Below are positions 22,584-31,557 of a stretch of 64,000 bases of DNA, piece by piece. Every line of letters starts with the position of its first letter. Position 1 is the stretch's first letter. A program made the position numbers and the translations under genes. The notes beneath the pieces are model-generated. The model was not told the origin of the DNA. It did not search any database and saw only the letters and a program-made list of their open reading frames with translations. This stretch comes from Nocardiopsis flavescens (GTDB taxonomy: Bacteria > Actinomycetota > Actinomycetes > Streptosporangiales > Streptosporangiaceae), in assembly GCF_900141985.1 (NCBI RefSeq), contig NZ_FQZK01000004.1, positions 310,001 through 374,000 of the forward strand, given 5' to 3'.

Positions 22584-25325
22584 CTAGTGCGCGGCGTCGT
22601 GCCAGCTGCGCCCGCCGCCGACCGACACGGCCAGCGGGACACGCAGATCATAGGCGCTGCTCATCTCGTGGCGCACGAGGTTTTCCACCGCCTCGCGCTC
22701 GCCCGGCGCGATCTCCACGACGAGTTCGTCGTGCACCTGCAGCAGCACCCGCGAGGCGGCCCCGCTCTCGGTGAGCGCCGCGTCCACCTGGAGCATCGCC
22801 ACCTTGATGATGTCGGCCGCCGACCCCTGGATGGGCGCGTTGAGCGCCATCCGCTCGGCCATCTCCCGGCGCTGGCGGTTGTCGCTCGTCAGGTCCGGCA
22901 GGTACCGGCGGCGGCCCAGGATGGTCTCGGTGTAGCCGACCTTGCGGGCCTCCTCCACCACCGCGTTCAGGTAGTCGCGCACCCCGCCGAACTCCGCGAA
23001 GTAGTCCTCCATGAGCTTCTTCGCCTCCTCCGGGGAGATCCCCAGCTGCTGCGAGAGCCCGTACGCGCTCAGCCCGTACGCCAGGCCGTAGCTCATGGCC
23101 TTGATCCGCGACCGGTCCTCGCCGGTGACCTCGTCCACGGCCCGGCCGAACACCTGCGCCCCCATCTGGGCGTGGAAGTCGTAGCCGCTGTTGAACGCGT
23201 CGATCAGCGCCTGCTCCTGCGACAGGTGCGCCATGATCCGCAGCTCGATCTGGCTGTAGTCGGCGGTGAGCAGCTCCTGGTAGCCCTCCCCCACCACGAA
23301 CGCCCGCCGGATGCGCCGCCCCACGTCGGTGCGCACCGGGATGTTCTGGAGGTTGGGGTCGGTGGAGCTGAGCCGGCCCGTCGCCGCCACCGTCTGGTTG
23401 AACGTCGTGTGGATGCGCCCGTCGTCGGCGACCGTCTTGATGAGCCCCTCGACCGTCGTGCGCAGCTTGGTCTGGTCGCGGTGGTGCAGCAGCACGCCCG
23501 GCAGCTCGTTGTCGGACTGGGCCGCCAGCCACGTCAGCGCGTCGGCGTCGGTCGTGTACCCCGTCTTGATCTTCTTGGTCCGGGGCAGCCCCAGGTCCTC
23601 GAAGAGCACCTGCTGGAGCTGCTTGGGCGACCCCAGGTTGAACTCCCGGCCCACGATCTCGTGCGCCCGCTCCACCGCCGCCCGCGCCGCCGACGCGAAC
23701 TCGCCCTGCAACTCCTCCAGGTAGGCGCGGTCCGCCGCGATGCCCGCCCGCTCCAGGCGCGCCAGCACCGGCACCAGCGGCAGCTCCACACCGCTCAGCA
23801 GGTGCGCGCCGCCGCGCTTGTCGACCTCGGCCGCCAGCACGCCGGCCAGGTCGCGGACGGCGGCCGCCCGGACCGCCAGGGCGTGCCAGCGGCCCGAGGC
23901 GCCCTCGGCCTCCCCACCGTCCAGGTCCAGGGCCAGCTGGTCGCCGGAGGACTCCTCTTCCAGCTCCCGCCCCAGGTACTTGCGGCACAGGTCCACCAGG
24001 TCGAAGCGGCGCTGGCCCGGCTGCACCAGGTACGCGGCCAGCGCGGTGTCGCTCACCACCCCGCCCAGGTCCCAGCCCTGGGCGCCCAGCGCCAGCAGCG
24101 CGCCCTTGTACTCGTGCACCGCGACCGGCCGCTCAGGGTCGGCCAGGAACCCCGCCAGCGCCTCGGTGTCCGCGGCGTCCAGCCGCGCGGGGTCCACCGC
24201 CACGGCCGCGCCGGAGGCCACCGCGACCGACAGCCCGTCCACCCGGCCGGTACCGGCGCCCCACACCCCGTCCAGGAACAGCCCGGCGGGGGCCGCGGCG
24301 GTCACGTCGTCGGCCGAGGCGTGCTCGGCCAGCCACGCCGCCAACTCCCCCGTCCCGGCCACCGTCACGTCGACCTCGACCGCCTCCGCGGCGGGCACGG
24401 GGGCCTCGGCCCCATCCAGGTTCACCACCGCGTACAGGCGCTCGCGCAGGCTGGAGGCGAACTCCAGGTTGTCGAACAGGGCGTCCACCCCCGCCCGGTC
24501 CGTCCGGCCCAGCAGCAGGTCGTCCAGGCCCACGCCCAGGTCGACGTCGGTGGCCAGCAGGTTGAGCCGCTGGTTGCGCAGCACGTCGTCCAGGTGGTCG
24601 CGCAGGTTCTGGCCCGCCTTGCCGCCGATCTCGTCGATGTGCTCGACCAGCGACTCCAGCGACCCGTACTTGGCGATCCACTTGGCCGCGGTCTTGGGAC
24701 CCACCCCGGGCACGCCCGGCAGGTTGTCGGCCTTCTCCCCCACCAGCGCCGCGAGGTCGCGGTACCGCGGCGGGGTCACCCCGTACTTCTCCTCGACCGC
24801 GGCCGGGTCCATCCGGCGCAGGTCCGACAGGCTCTTGCCCGGGTACAGCACCGTGCACGACTCGGTGACCAGCTGGAACGCGTCCCGGTCGCCGGAGGCG
24901 ATGAGCACCTCCGCACCCGCCTCACCGCCCACGCGGGCCAGCGTCGCGATGACGTCGTCGGCCTCGAAGCCCGGCGAGGACAGGTTGGGCACCCCGATGA
25001 GGCGCATCAGCTCCTGGGTGAGCGGCACCTGCGAGGGGAACTCCGGCGGCGTCTCGGACCGCCCGTCCTTGTACTCGGCGTACTCCTCGTGGCGGAACGT
25101 GGGCCCCGACAGGTCCCACGCCACCGCGACGTGGGTGGGCTCCTCGTCTCTGAGCAGCTTCACCAGCATCGATGCGAAGCCGTACACGGCGTTGGTCGAC
25201 TGCCCGGTGCTGGTGCCGAACTTCTCCGCCGGCAGCGCGAAGAACGCGCGGAAGGCCATCGAGTGGCCGTCCAGGAGAAGTAGGCGGGCCTTCGATGTCT
25301 CGGGGGTCTCACGATTGGTCACCAC
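22584..25325 (-). CDS. polA: DNA polymerase I
   Basis: Gap-filling and Okazaki-fragment polymerase with a 5' nuclease. The 913-residue protein starts with the 5' nuclease (DGHSMAFRAFF, then GDRDAFQLV and EKADNLPGVPGVGPKTAAK). The central 3'-5' exonuclease region (about 320-480) lacks the expected D-x-E and the other catalytic acids. The polymerase domain has motif A DYSQIELRIMAHLSQE, motif B with RSRIKAMSYGLAYG, and motif C VHDELV. Proofreading is therefore probably absent, as in mycobacterial Pol I. GTG at 25325 (a second GTG is next to it). Divergent from the thioesterase gene across 94 bases. Confidence 0.96.
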   Translation of the reverse strand: MVTNRETPETSKARLLLLDGHSMAFRAFFALPAEKFGTSTGQSTNAVYGFASMLVKLLRDEEPTHVAVAWDLSGPTFRHEEYAEYKDGRSETPPEFPSQVPLTQELMRLIGVPNLSSPGFEADDVIATLARVGGEAGAEVLIASGDRDAFQLVTESCTVLYPGKSLSDLRRMDPAAVEEKYGVTPPRYRDLAALVGEKADNLPGVPGVGPKTAAKWIAKYGSLESLVEHIDEIGGKAGQNLRDHLDDVLRNQRLNLLATDVDLGVGLDDLLLGRTDRAGVDALFDNLEFASSLRERLYAVVNLDGAEAPVPAAEAVEVDVTVAGTGELAAWLAEHASADDVTAAAPAGLFLDGVWGAGTGRVDGLSVAVASGAAVAVDPARLDAADTEALAGFLADPERPVAVHEYKGALLALGAQGWDLGGVVSDTALAAYLVQPGQRRFDLVDLCRKYLGRELEEESSGDQLALDLDGGEAEGASGRWHALAVRAAAVRDLAGVLAAEVDKRGGAHLLSGVELPLVPVLARLERAGIAADRAYLEELQGEFASAARAAVERAHEIVGREFNLGSPKQLQQVLFEDLGLPRTKKIKTGYTTDADALTWLAAQSDNELPGVLLHHRDQTKLRTTVEGLIKTVADDGRIHTTFNQTVAATGRLSSTDPNLQNIPVRTDVGRRIRRAFVVGEGYQELLTADYSQIELRIMAHLSQEQALIDAFNSGYDFHAQMGAQVFGRAVDEVTGEDRSRIKAMSYGLAYGLSAYGLSQQLGISPEEAKKLMEDYFAEFGGVRDYLNAVVEEARKVGYTETILGRRRYLPDLTSDNRQRREMAERMALNAPIQGSAADIIKVAMLQVDAALTESGAASRVLLQVHDELVVEIAPGEREAVENLVRHEMSSAYDLRVPLAVSVGGGRSWHDAAH

Positions 25326-25419
25326 AGGTGAATCCTAGGATGCGACGGGGACACTTCGCGGCCACGCGAGCACGACAGGGCCGACCGGAACACGGCCCGC
25401 ACCGGAAAGGCGGCACACC

Positions 25420-25848
25420 ATGGCGACCGAACCCGAGGACCCGGGGACCGCGCCGGACATCGGCTCCCTCAGCGCCGGCCTGGGCGAGCTGATGGGCATC
25501 GAGATCACCGAGGCCTCCGCCGAGCGCGTCGTCGGCCGCATGCCGGTCAAGGGCAACACCCAGCCGTTCGGCCTGCTGCACGGCGGCGCCTCCTGCGTCC
25601 TGGCCGAGTCCCTGGGCTCCATCGGCTCGACCCTGCACGCGCAGCGGTTCGGCCGGGTGGCCGTCGGCATCGAGATCAACGCGACGCACCACCGCTCGGC
25701 CACCGAGGGCCACGTGACCGGCGTCGCCACCCCCGTGCACCTGGGGCGCACCCTGGCCACGTGGGACATCACCATCACCGACGAGCGGGACCGCAAGGTC
25801 TGCACCTCCCGGCTCACCTGCATGCTCCGCGAACTCCCCACCGGCTGA
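25420..25848 (+). CDS. Hotdog-fold acyl-CoA thioesterase (PaaI family)
   Basis: Small thioesterase of 142 residues. The PaaI/4-hydroxybenzoyl-CoA thioesterase hallmark GLLHGGASCVLAESLGS lies near residues 47-63, with the downstream strand VAVGIEINATHHRSATEG and a final TWDITITDERDRKVC typical of the fold. ATG at 25420. It is divergent from polA and ends in a hairpin at 25939, so it is a single-gene unit. The acyl substrate is unknown. Confidence 0.9.
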   Translation: MATEPEDPGTAPDIGSLSAGLGELMGIEITEASAERVVGRMPVKGNTQPFGLLHGGASCVLAESLGSIGSTLHAQRFGRVAVGIEINATHHRSATEGHVTGVATPVHLGRTLATWDITITDERDRKVCTSRLTCMLRELPTG

Positions 25849-25938
25849 GCAAAAACGGTTCGAATAGTTCATTCATTGGCGACCGACCGGAAACAGGCAC
25901 GCTACAGAACACCGTGAAGTCAGCCTGTGACGGCTCCC

Positions 25939-25971
25939 GGGCCCGACCGCCGAAGCTCGACGGTCGGGCCC
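25939..25971 (+). terminator. Hairpin terminator after thioesterase gene
   Basis: GGGCCCGACCG pairs with CGGTCGGGCCC across an 11-base loop, about 90 bases past the thioesterase stop. Confidence 0.65.
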
Positions 25972-26135
25972 TCCTGTATACGCGATCGCGACACTTTGTC
26001 ACCCCGCGCGCACTCAAAAGCGTCGACCGTCCAGCTCAGGCGCCTCTGATGCCGGATATGACTACAGAGGCATAACAGCATGACGGCGAGTCGGCACCAA
26101 CGCGCATTTGCCGCTTTCGAACAACGAACTTCCGT

Positions 26136-26165
26136 GATTAAGCTCCGCTAACGCACCCGATTAAG
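26136..26165 (+). promoter_or_regulatory. Repeated GATTAAG motif upstream of livK
   Basis: GATTAAG occurs twice (26136-26142 and 26159-26165), 23 bases apart, about 100-125 bases before the livK ATG. The first copy belongs to TTAAGC-N3-GCT, which recurs upstream of livH at 34222-34233. This could be a shared operator or part of a promoter. The remaining gap 25972-26263 is less G+C-rich than the genes and shows no gene. Confidence 0.35.
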
Positions 26166-26263
26166 TCATGCCACACATCGCGGGCATCAGGACGCAAGAG
26201 CATCATCCGGCACGGCTGCACCACGGCAGCGCGTGCTCGCCGGTTGAACGGAGTGACCACATC

Positions 26264-27520
26264 ATGGCAAGCAAGAAGGTCCTAGGCCTCACTGCCGCAA
26301 CCGCGGCCCTGGTACTGGGGCTTACTGCGTGCGGCGGCGGTGACGGCGGTAGTGGCGACGGGAACGGCGACGGCGCCAGCGGCGACGCCTTCCAGTTCGG
26401 CATCCTCTACCCCCAGACCGGCAGCCTCGCCTTCCTCGGCCCGCCCCAGATCTCCGCGGCCGAGTTCGCGATCCAGGAGATCAACGAGGCCGGCGGCATC
26501 CTCGGCACCGAGGTCCCCGCCATCATCGAGGGTGACGAGGCCGGCGACGCCGCCCAGGCCAACGAGGCCGCCAACTCCCTCGTGTCCGACGGCGTCCACG
26601 CCGTCATCGGCACCGCCGCCTCCGGCATGGCGATGGCGACCTACGACACCATCACCGGCTCCCAGATCGTCATGTGCTCGGGCTCCAACACGGCCCCCGA
26701 CCTGACCAACATCGACGACGGCGGCTACTACTTCCGCACCGCGCCCAGCGACCTGCTGTCCGGTCCGGTCATGGCCCGCAAGATCGTCGAGGACGGCCAC
26801 CAGAGCGTCGCCGTGATCGCCCGCGCGGACGACTACGGCGCGGGTTACGCCGGCGGCCTGGAGAGCGAGCTGGAGGCGCTGGGCGCCGAGGTCGTGGCCA
26901 ACGAGACCTACGACCCCGACACCACCACCTTCGCGTCCGTGGTCGGCGCCGTGAACGACGCCGAGGCCGACGCCGTCGCGCTCATCTCCTTCGAGGAGGG
27001 CGCCCAGGTGATCGCCGAGCTCCTGGAGACCGGCACCGAGGGCGACCAGCTCTACATCACCGACGGCCTCAACAGCCCCGAGCTGGGCGACTCCGTCAAC
27101 GAGAGCGACCCCGAGATCGTCACCGGCATCACCGGTGTCGCCCCGGGCGCGGACAACCCGGAGTTCGACGAGGGCCTCAACGAGTTCGCCCCGGACCTGG
27201 AGACCTTCCAGTTCGGCCCGCAGGTCTTCGACTGCGCGATCTCCATCGCCCTGGCCGCCGAGGCCGCGGGCAGCGTCACCCCGGCCGACTACGTCGGCGA
27301 GCTGGCCAACGTGACCAGCCCCGAGGGCACCGAGTGCACCACCTTCGCCGAGTGCCGTGACCTGCTCACGGACGGCGAGGAGATCAACTACCAGGGCGTC
27401 AGCGGCAACATCGACTTCGATGAGAACGGCGACCCGACCTCCGCGACCTTCCAGGTCTTCCACTTCGGAGACGACGGATACGAGACCCTCGGCTTCGAGG
27501 AGTACTCGGTCAACGAGTAG
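26264..27520 (+). CDS. livK: Branched-chain amino-acid-type ABC transporter, substrate-binding lipoprotein
   Basis: Extracytoplasmic receptor anchored by lipid. The ATG at 26264 gives 418 residues: signal peptide with lipobox LTAC (Cys 23), a Gly/Ser/Asp-rich linker to about residue 42, then a periplasmic-binding fold of the Leu/Ile/Val class (GILYPQTGSLAFLGPP; AEFAIQEINEAGGI; VIGTAASGMAMA). Binding of amino acids or similar compounds is inferred from family; urea or amide ligands are possible alternatives. The permease and ATPase genes are on the opposite strand 2.3 kb away beyond a repeat island, an unusual split. A strong terminator follows at 27553. Confidence 0.88.
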   Translation: MASKKVLGLTAATAALVLGLTACGGGDGGSGDGNGDGASGDAFQFGILYPQTGSLAFLGPPQISAAEFAIQEINEAGGILGTEVPAIIEGDEAGDAAQANEAANSLVSDGVHAVIGTAASGMAMATYDTITGSQIVMCSGSNTAPDLTNIDDGGYYFRTAPSDLLSGPVMARKIVEDGHQSVAVIARADDYGAGYAGGLESELEALGAEVVANETYDPDTTTFASVVGAVNDAEADAVALISFEEGAQVIAELLETGTEGDQLYITDGLNSPELGDSVNESDPEIVTGITGVAPGADNPEFDEGLNEFAPDLETFQFGPQVFDCAISIALAAEAAGSVTPADYVGELANVTSPEGTECTTFAECRDLLTDGEEINYQGVSGNIDFDENGDPTSATFQVFHFGDDGYETLGFEEYSVNE

Positions 27521-27552
27521 CACCACCCGATCGGCCCCACCGGTCATCCCCT

Positions 27553-27585
27553 GAAGCGCCCCGGGACGCGGTCCCGGGGCGCTTC
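27553..27585 (+). terminator. Strong hairpin terminator after livK
   Basis: A perfect 15-bp stem (GAAGCGCCCCGGGAC and its complement) closed by a GCG loop, 32 bases past the livK stop. Confidence 0.85.
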
Positions 27586-27710
27586 GTCGTCCGGAGGCGG
27601 GCGGGGGCGGGACCGCAGCGGTCTTCCGGCTGTACCCCCGTCCTGCACCGGCCGGATGGCAGGGGCCTGGGCAGCGGTGATTCCCCACCCGCCTGGGGCG
27701 CCGAGCCGTG

Positions 27711-27838
27711 GCCCGGGGCTGGACCGGGGCCTGCGCCGTAGTGGTTCTTCTCCGAACCGGGGCGCCCGGCCACAGCCCGGGGCTGGACCGGGGCCTGCGC
27801 CACAGTGGTATCTCTCCGAACCGGAGCGCCCGGCCCCT
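27711..27838. repeat. 64-base tandem repeat, two copies
   Basis: Units starting GCCCGGGGCTGGACCGGGGC occur at 27711 and 27775 with about 85-90% identity by eye. A more degenerate third copy seems to precede them (about 27661-27710). Confidence 0.8.
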
Positions 27839-27867
27839 ACCGGTCGGCGGACCGCGGCCCCGGCCAC

Positions 27868-28405
27868 AGCGGGAGGGTGTCGCTCCCAGCTCAGGTCGTG
27901 GGGGTGAGAGCTCGACCGGAGTTCTCCGAAAGCCCGGCCATCTGGAAACGGCGGCCAGCGGAGCGTGGACCTGGCCCCGGCGCAGTCGGGGTGCGGCAGC
28001 GTGGCGGGGCGGTGCGTTGGGCGCACATCCTCAGTGGCGGGGGTGTCATCCGGGGCTGGGTCGAGCGAGGCGATCCCACCCCAGCCCTTGAGACGGGAGG
28101 AATGCCCCCTGCAAAGGACCAGGCGCGCGAGGAGCGGCCCGTACGTAGAGCACACCCATGCCCTCCTAATGCCGTAGGGGGTGAAGCGTGCGCTCTCTCT
28201 GGGCCTGAGGCACAGCCGGTGGGCGTTGATCGCCACCCCGGCTCCAGGGGGTTGACGAGGGCGTACCTCCCTCCCCGGGCGCATGGGGGTGAAGGCCGCG
28301 CGTACCTACCCCGCCCAGCCAGTGGCGGTTGTCCACCCGCCCGGAGCCCTCAGCCACAGCCGGAGGGCGTCACGCCGACCTCAGGCCGCGCGGGGTAAGG
28401 CCGCG
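27868..28405 (+). repeat. Left arm of large imperfect inverted repeat
   Basis: Begins CAGCGGGAGGGTGTCGCTCC and is matched in reverse complement by 29165-29703 with roughly 85-90% identity by eye. The best-conserved core is about 28098-28150, beginning GGAATGCCCCCTGCAAAGGA, which is virtually identical in the two arms. Confidence 0.85.
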
Positions 28406-28449
28406 GGTACCTGCCCGCCGCGCTGCTGGGGGTTGTTCACCCGCTTTAA

Positions 28450-28690
28450 CGCCGTGGGGGTGAAGCGTGCGCTGTCTTCGGGCCTCCAGCACAGCCGGTG
28501 AACATTGATCGCCACCCCGGCTCCAGGGGGTTGACGAGGGCGTACTTTCCCTCCGCAGCCACACGGGTTGAGGGCCGCGCGCACCTGCCCCGCCGCGCCA
28601 CCGGGGGTCGTCCACCCGCTCGGATCCCCCAGCCACGGCCGGAGGGCACCGCTCCCACACCAGGCCGCGCGGGGTAGGGCCGCGCGCTCT
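28450..28690 (+). repeat. Direct copy of the second half of the left arm
   Basis: Shares GTGAAGCGTGCGCT, ATTGATCGCCACCCCGGCTC and the following 200 bases with 28171-28405, offset by about 280 bases. A diverged copy of the first half of the arm seems to follow at about 28755-29010, so the spacer of the inverted repeat is itself repeat-derived. Confidence 0.75.
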
Positions 28691-29164
28691 TGTTCGGCCC
28701 GACCACAGGGGGTGTCGGGGCACACTCCCGCCTGCTCCGCCCCAGGGGGTGGGACGGACGTGGAGGCTTCCAGAACGGTCACCCGTTGGGAAGGGCGGTC
28801 TGTGGACGCGCCCGACCAGAACCTTTGGTCTCCAAGACGGTCACCGCTTGGAAAGGCACAGACCGGCGGAGCCGGATCCGCCCCCACGATGCAACGGACG
28901 GCAGACCACCAGGCAGACGTGTTGGGTGCACGTCCCGGGTGGTGGGGGTGCGCTTTCCGGGGGCGGGTCCGGGCGAGGCCTGCCCCGCCCGACCACGTGG
29001 AGAGGGAGGAAGGGTCCGACCGGGGCCGCGCGGTTGCTCACGACCTCGCTTGGAACACCAACCCCAGACGCAGTAACCAGCACCAAAGCACCCTCCCGCA
29101 CCACAACGCACCGAGGCCGCGCGTGTGCGCCGCCCTCACCCCCGCGCGGCCAGGCGAGCAGGCA

Positions 29165-29703
29165 CGCGCGGCCCTACCCCGCGCGACCTGAGGTGGGCGC
29201 GACACCCTCCGACTACGGCTGAGCGCTCCAGGCGGGTGGACAACACCCAGTGGCGCGGCCGGTAGGTGCGCGCGGCCTTCACCCCCGTGTGCCTGCGGAG
29301 CCGAGTACGCCCACCGAAACCCCTGGGAGTCGGGGTGGCGATCAATGCCGACCGGCTGTGCTTCAGGCCCAGAGAGAGCGCACGCTTCACCCCCTATGGC
29401 ATTGGGAGGGCATGGGTGGGCTCTACGTACGGGCCGCTCCTCGCGCGCCTGGTCCTTTGCAGGGGGCATTCCTCCCGCCGCTGTGTCTGGGCTGGGATCG
29501 CCTCGCTCGACCCAGCCCCGGATCACACCCCCACCACCGTGGACGTGCGCCCAACGCACCGGCCCGCCGCTCTGCCGCACCCCGACCGCGCCGGGGCCAG
29601 GTCCACGCTCCGCTGGCCGCCGTTTCCAGATGGCTGAGCTCTTGGAGAACTCCGGTCGAGCTCTCACCCCCGCAACCTGGGGTGGGAGCGACACCCTCCC
29701 GCT
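29165..29703 (-). repeat. Right arm of large imperfect inverted repeat
   Basis: Reverse complement of the left arm (27868-28405), ending at 29703 opposite the CAGCGGGAGGGTGTCGCTCC start. Differences are scattered substitutions and small indels. Confidence 0.85.
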
Positions 29704-29860
29704 GGGGCCGGGCGCCCCGGTCGGGTGGAAAACCACGTGGCCAAGGCCCCGGTCCGCCGACCGGCACGGGCCGGGTGCCCCTCCCCGCCGGGGACCACCA
29801 CCACGCAACACGAAGGGCGGGGCCGCCGGCCCCGCCCCCGTCAGGGGTCACCGCCCCCGG

Positions 29861-30721
29861 TCAGTCCTTCTTGCCGAGCGTCCCCAGGTACAGCTCGATG
29901 ACGTTCGGGTCGTTCAGCAGGTCCGCACCCGTACCCGTGTACGCGTTGCGCCCCTGGTCCAGCACGTACCCGCGGTCGCAGATCTGCAGGCAGCGGCGGG
30001 CGTTCTGCTCCACCATGATGACCGAGACACCGGCCTCGTTCACCTGCTTGACCCGCTTGAAGACCTCTTCCTGGTACAGCGGCGACAGGCCCGCCGTCGG
30101 CTCGTCCAGCAGCAGCACGGACGGGTCCATCATCAGCGCCCGGCCCATCGCCACCATCTGGCGCTCACCGCCCGACAGCGACCCCGCCTTGGCCCGGCGG
30201 CGCTCCCCCAGCAGCGGGAACAGCCCCGCCACGAACGCGAACCGCTCCGCGAACGCCTTCGGCCGCAGGTAGGCCCCCATCTGGAGGTTCTCCTCGATCG
30301 TCAGCGACGGGAACACGTTCTGCGTCTGCGGGACGTACCCCACACCGCGCTCCACCAGGCTGTGCGCCGGCAGGCCCGCGATGCTCGTACCCCGCAGCGT
30401 CAGCCCGCCCTCCCGGACCGGGATCAGCCCGAAGATCGTCTTGATCAGCGTCGACTTCCCGGCGCCGTTCGGGCCGATGATGGCCACGACCTCGCCCTCG
30501 GTCAACGTCAGGGTGCACCCGTTCAGGATGTTCACCCCGGGCACGTACCCGGCCACCAGCTCCTTGGCCAGCACCAGGTAGTCCTCCGGAGCACCCACCT
30601 CCACGGACTCCTCCATGGCCTGCTCCAGCAGCTCCTCACGGTGCTCCTGCGCGACCACGGCCTCCTCCGCCGACTCCGGGATCTCCTCCAGGTCCGGCTT
30701 CAGGTCCCCGTTCTCACTCAT
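29861..30721 (-). CDS. livF: Branched-chain amino-acid ABC transporter ATPase LivF
   Basis: One of two ATPases driving the importer. The 286-residue protein has Walker A GPNGAGKST (about 83-91), a Q-loop region in YVPQTQNVF, signature LSGGERQM and Walker B VLLLDEPT. A Glu-rich N-terminal extension of about 48 residues precedes the ATPase fold and is not usual for LivF (about 235 residues). The ATG at 30721 has a GAGGAGGA site upstream and lies 2 bases after the livG stop. A longer frame reaching 31312 is a shadow of livG. Last gene of livHMGF; the repeat island follows. Confidence 0.93.
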   Translation of the reverse strand: MSENGDLKPDLEEIPESAEEAVVAQEHREELLEQAMEESVEVGAPEDYLVLAKELVAGYVPGVNILNGCTLTLTEGEVVAIIGPNGAGKSTLIKTIFGLIPVREGGLTLRGTSIAGLPAHSLVERGVGYVPQTQNVFPSLTIEENLQMGAYLRPKAFAERFAFVAGLFPLLGERRRAKAGSLSGGERQMVAMGRALMMDPSVLLLDEPTAGLSPLYQEEVFKRVKQVNEAGVSVIMVEQNARRCLQICDRGYVLDQGRNAYTGTGADLLNDPNVIELYLGTLGKKD

Positions 30722-30723
30722 GC

Positions 30724-31557
30724 TCAGTCCTCCTCGCGGGAACCCAGGTAGGCATCGATGACCTGCTGGTTCGAGCGGATGTCCGACGGGCGCCCCTCGG
30801 CGATGACCTGGCCCTGCGCGAGCACCACGATCCAGTCGCTGATGCCCATGATCACGTCCATGTCGTGCTCCACGAACAGGACCGTCTTGCCCTCGTCGCG
30901 CAACGACGTGATGTGGCCCAGCAGCGACTGCACCAGCGCCGGGTTCACCCCCGCCATCGGCTCGTCCAGCATGATCATGTCCGGGTCCGTCATGAGCGCC
31001 CGCGCCATCTCCAGCAGCTTGCGCTGGCCGCCCGACAGGGACCCGGCCATGTCGTCGCGCTTGGCGATGAGCTTGAAGCGCTCCAGCAGCTCCATCGCCC
31101 GCTCGGTGTTGGCCTTCTCCTGGCGCTTCCACAGCGGCCGCGCGAACGCGCCCGCCATGCGCTCGCCCGCCTGCCCCTTGGCACCCAGCAGCATGTTGTC
31201 GAGCACCGTGAGCCGGGTCAGCGCCTTGGTCAGCTGGAACGTGCGCACCATCCCGGCCCGCGCCACCTGGTGACCGCGCTTGCCGCTGATCGTGCGCCCC
31301 TGGAACGACCACGTCCCCTTGTCCACCCGGTCGAAACCGGTCAACAGGTTGAACAGGGTCGACTTGCCGGCGCCGTTCGGGCCGATCAGCGCCGTGATCG
31401 TCCCGCGCTGCACCTCCAGGTGCCCCACGTCCACGGCGGTCAGACCGCCGAAGGAGCGCCGCACGTCGTCGACCACCAGGATCGGATCGGCCTTCTTGGA
31501 CCCCGGCACCGTCTCGGCGTCCGACATCCGGTCGACCACCGTCTCGTCACTTGACAT
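30724..31557 (-). CDS. livG: Branched-chain amino-acid ABC transporter ATPase LivG
   Basis: Second ATPase of the importer. The 277-residue product shows Walker A GPNGAGKST, the LivG-type VRTFQLTKALTRLTVLDNM segment, signature LSGGQRKLLEMARAL, Walker B MIMLDEPMAG and the switch His in VEHDMDVIMG. The ATG at 31557 lies 11 bases inside livM and is preceded by a perfect AAGGAG at 10 bases, fixing the start and showing coupling. Confidence 0.95.
   Translation of the reverse strand: MSSDETVVDRMSDAETVPGSKKADPILVVDDVRRSFGGLTAVDVGHLEVQRGTITALIGPNGAGKSTLFNLLTGFDRVDKGTWSFQGRTISGKRGHQVARAGMVRTFQLTKALTRLTVLDNMLLGAKGQAGERMAGAFARPLWKRQEKANTERAMELLERFKLIAKRDDMAGSLSGGQRKLLEMARALMTDPDMIMLDEPMAGVNPALVQSLLGHITSLRDEGKTVLFVEHDMDVIMGISDWIVVLAQGQVIAEGRPSDIRSNQQVIDAYLGSREED

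Larger units (their letters stand above)
27586..29860. other. 2.3-kb repeat island between livK and livF
   Basis: No gene I can support in 2,275 bases, in a window where genes otherwise abut. Open frames occur in all phases but give Pro/Arg/Gly-rich products with no family match, and several change when the repeat arms are compared. The island is made of a short tandem repeat (27711-27838), an imperfect inverted repeat pair of about 540 bases (27868-28405 and 29165-29703), and diverged direct copies in between. It resembles a decayed or structured non-coding mobile element rather than a lost gene. Origin unknown. Confidence 0.7.

Noticed and set aside
27586..29860. CRISPR array in the repeat island
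   Set aside because: Repeats are long, imperfect and unevenly spaced, with no unique spacers of constant length and no cas genes nearby.
27586..29860. Insertion sequence with transposase
   Set aside because: No frame shows DDE, HUH or serine/tyrosine recombinase motifs, and no short target duplications are apparent at the island ends.
29861..31312. 483-codon version of livF
   Set aside because: The first 197 codons are the shadow of livG; a strong ribosome-binding site marks the ATG at 30721.
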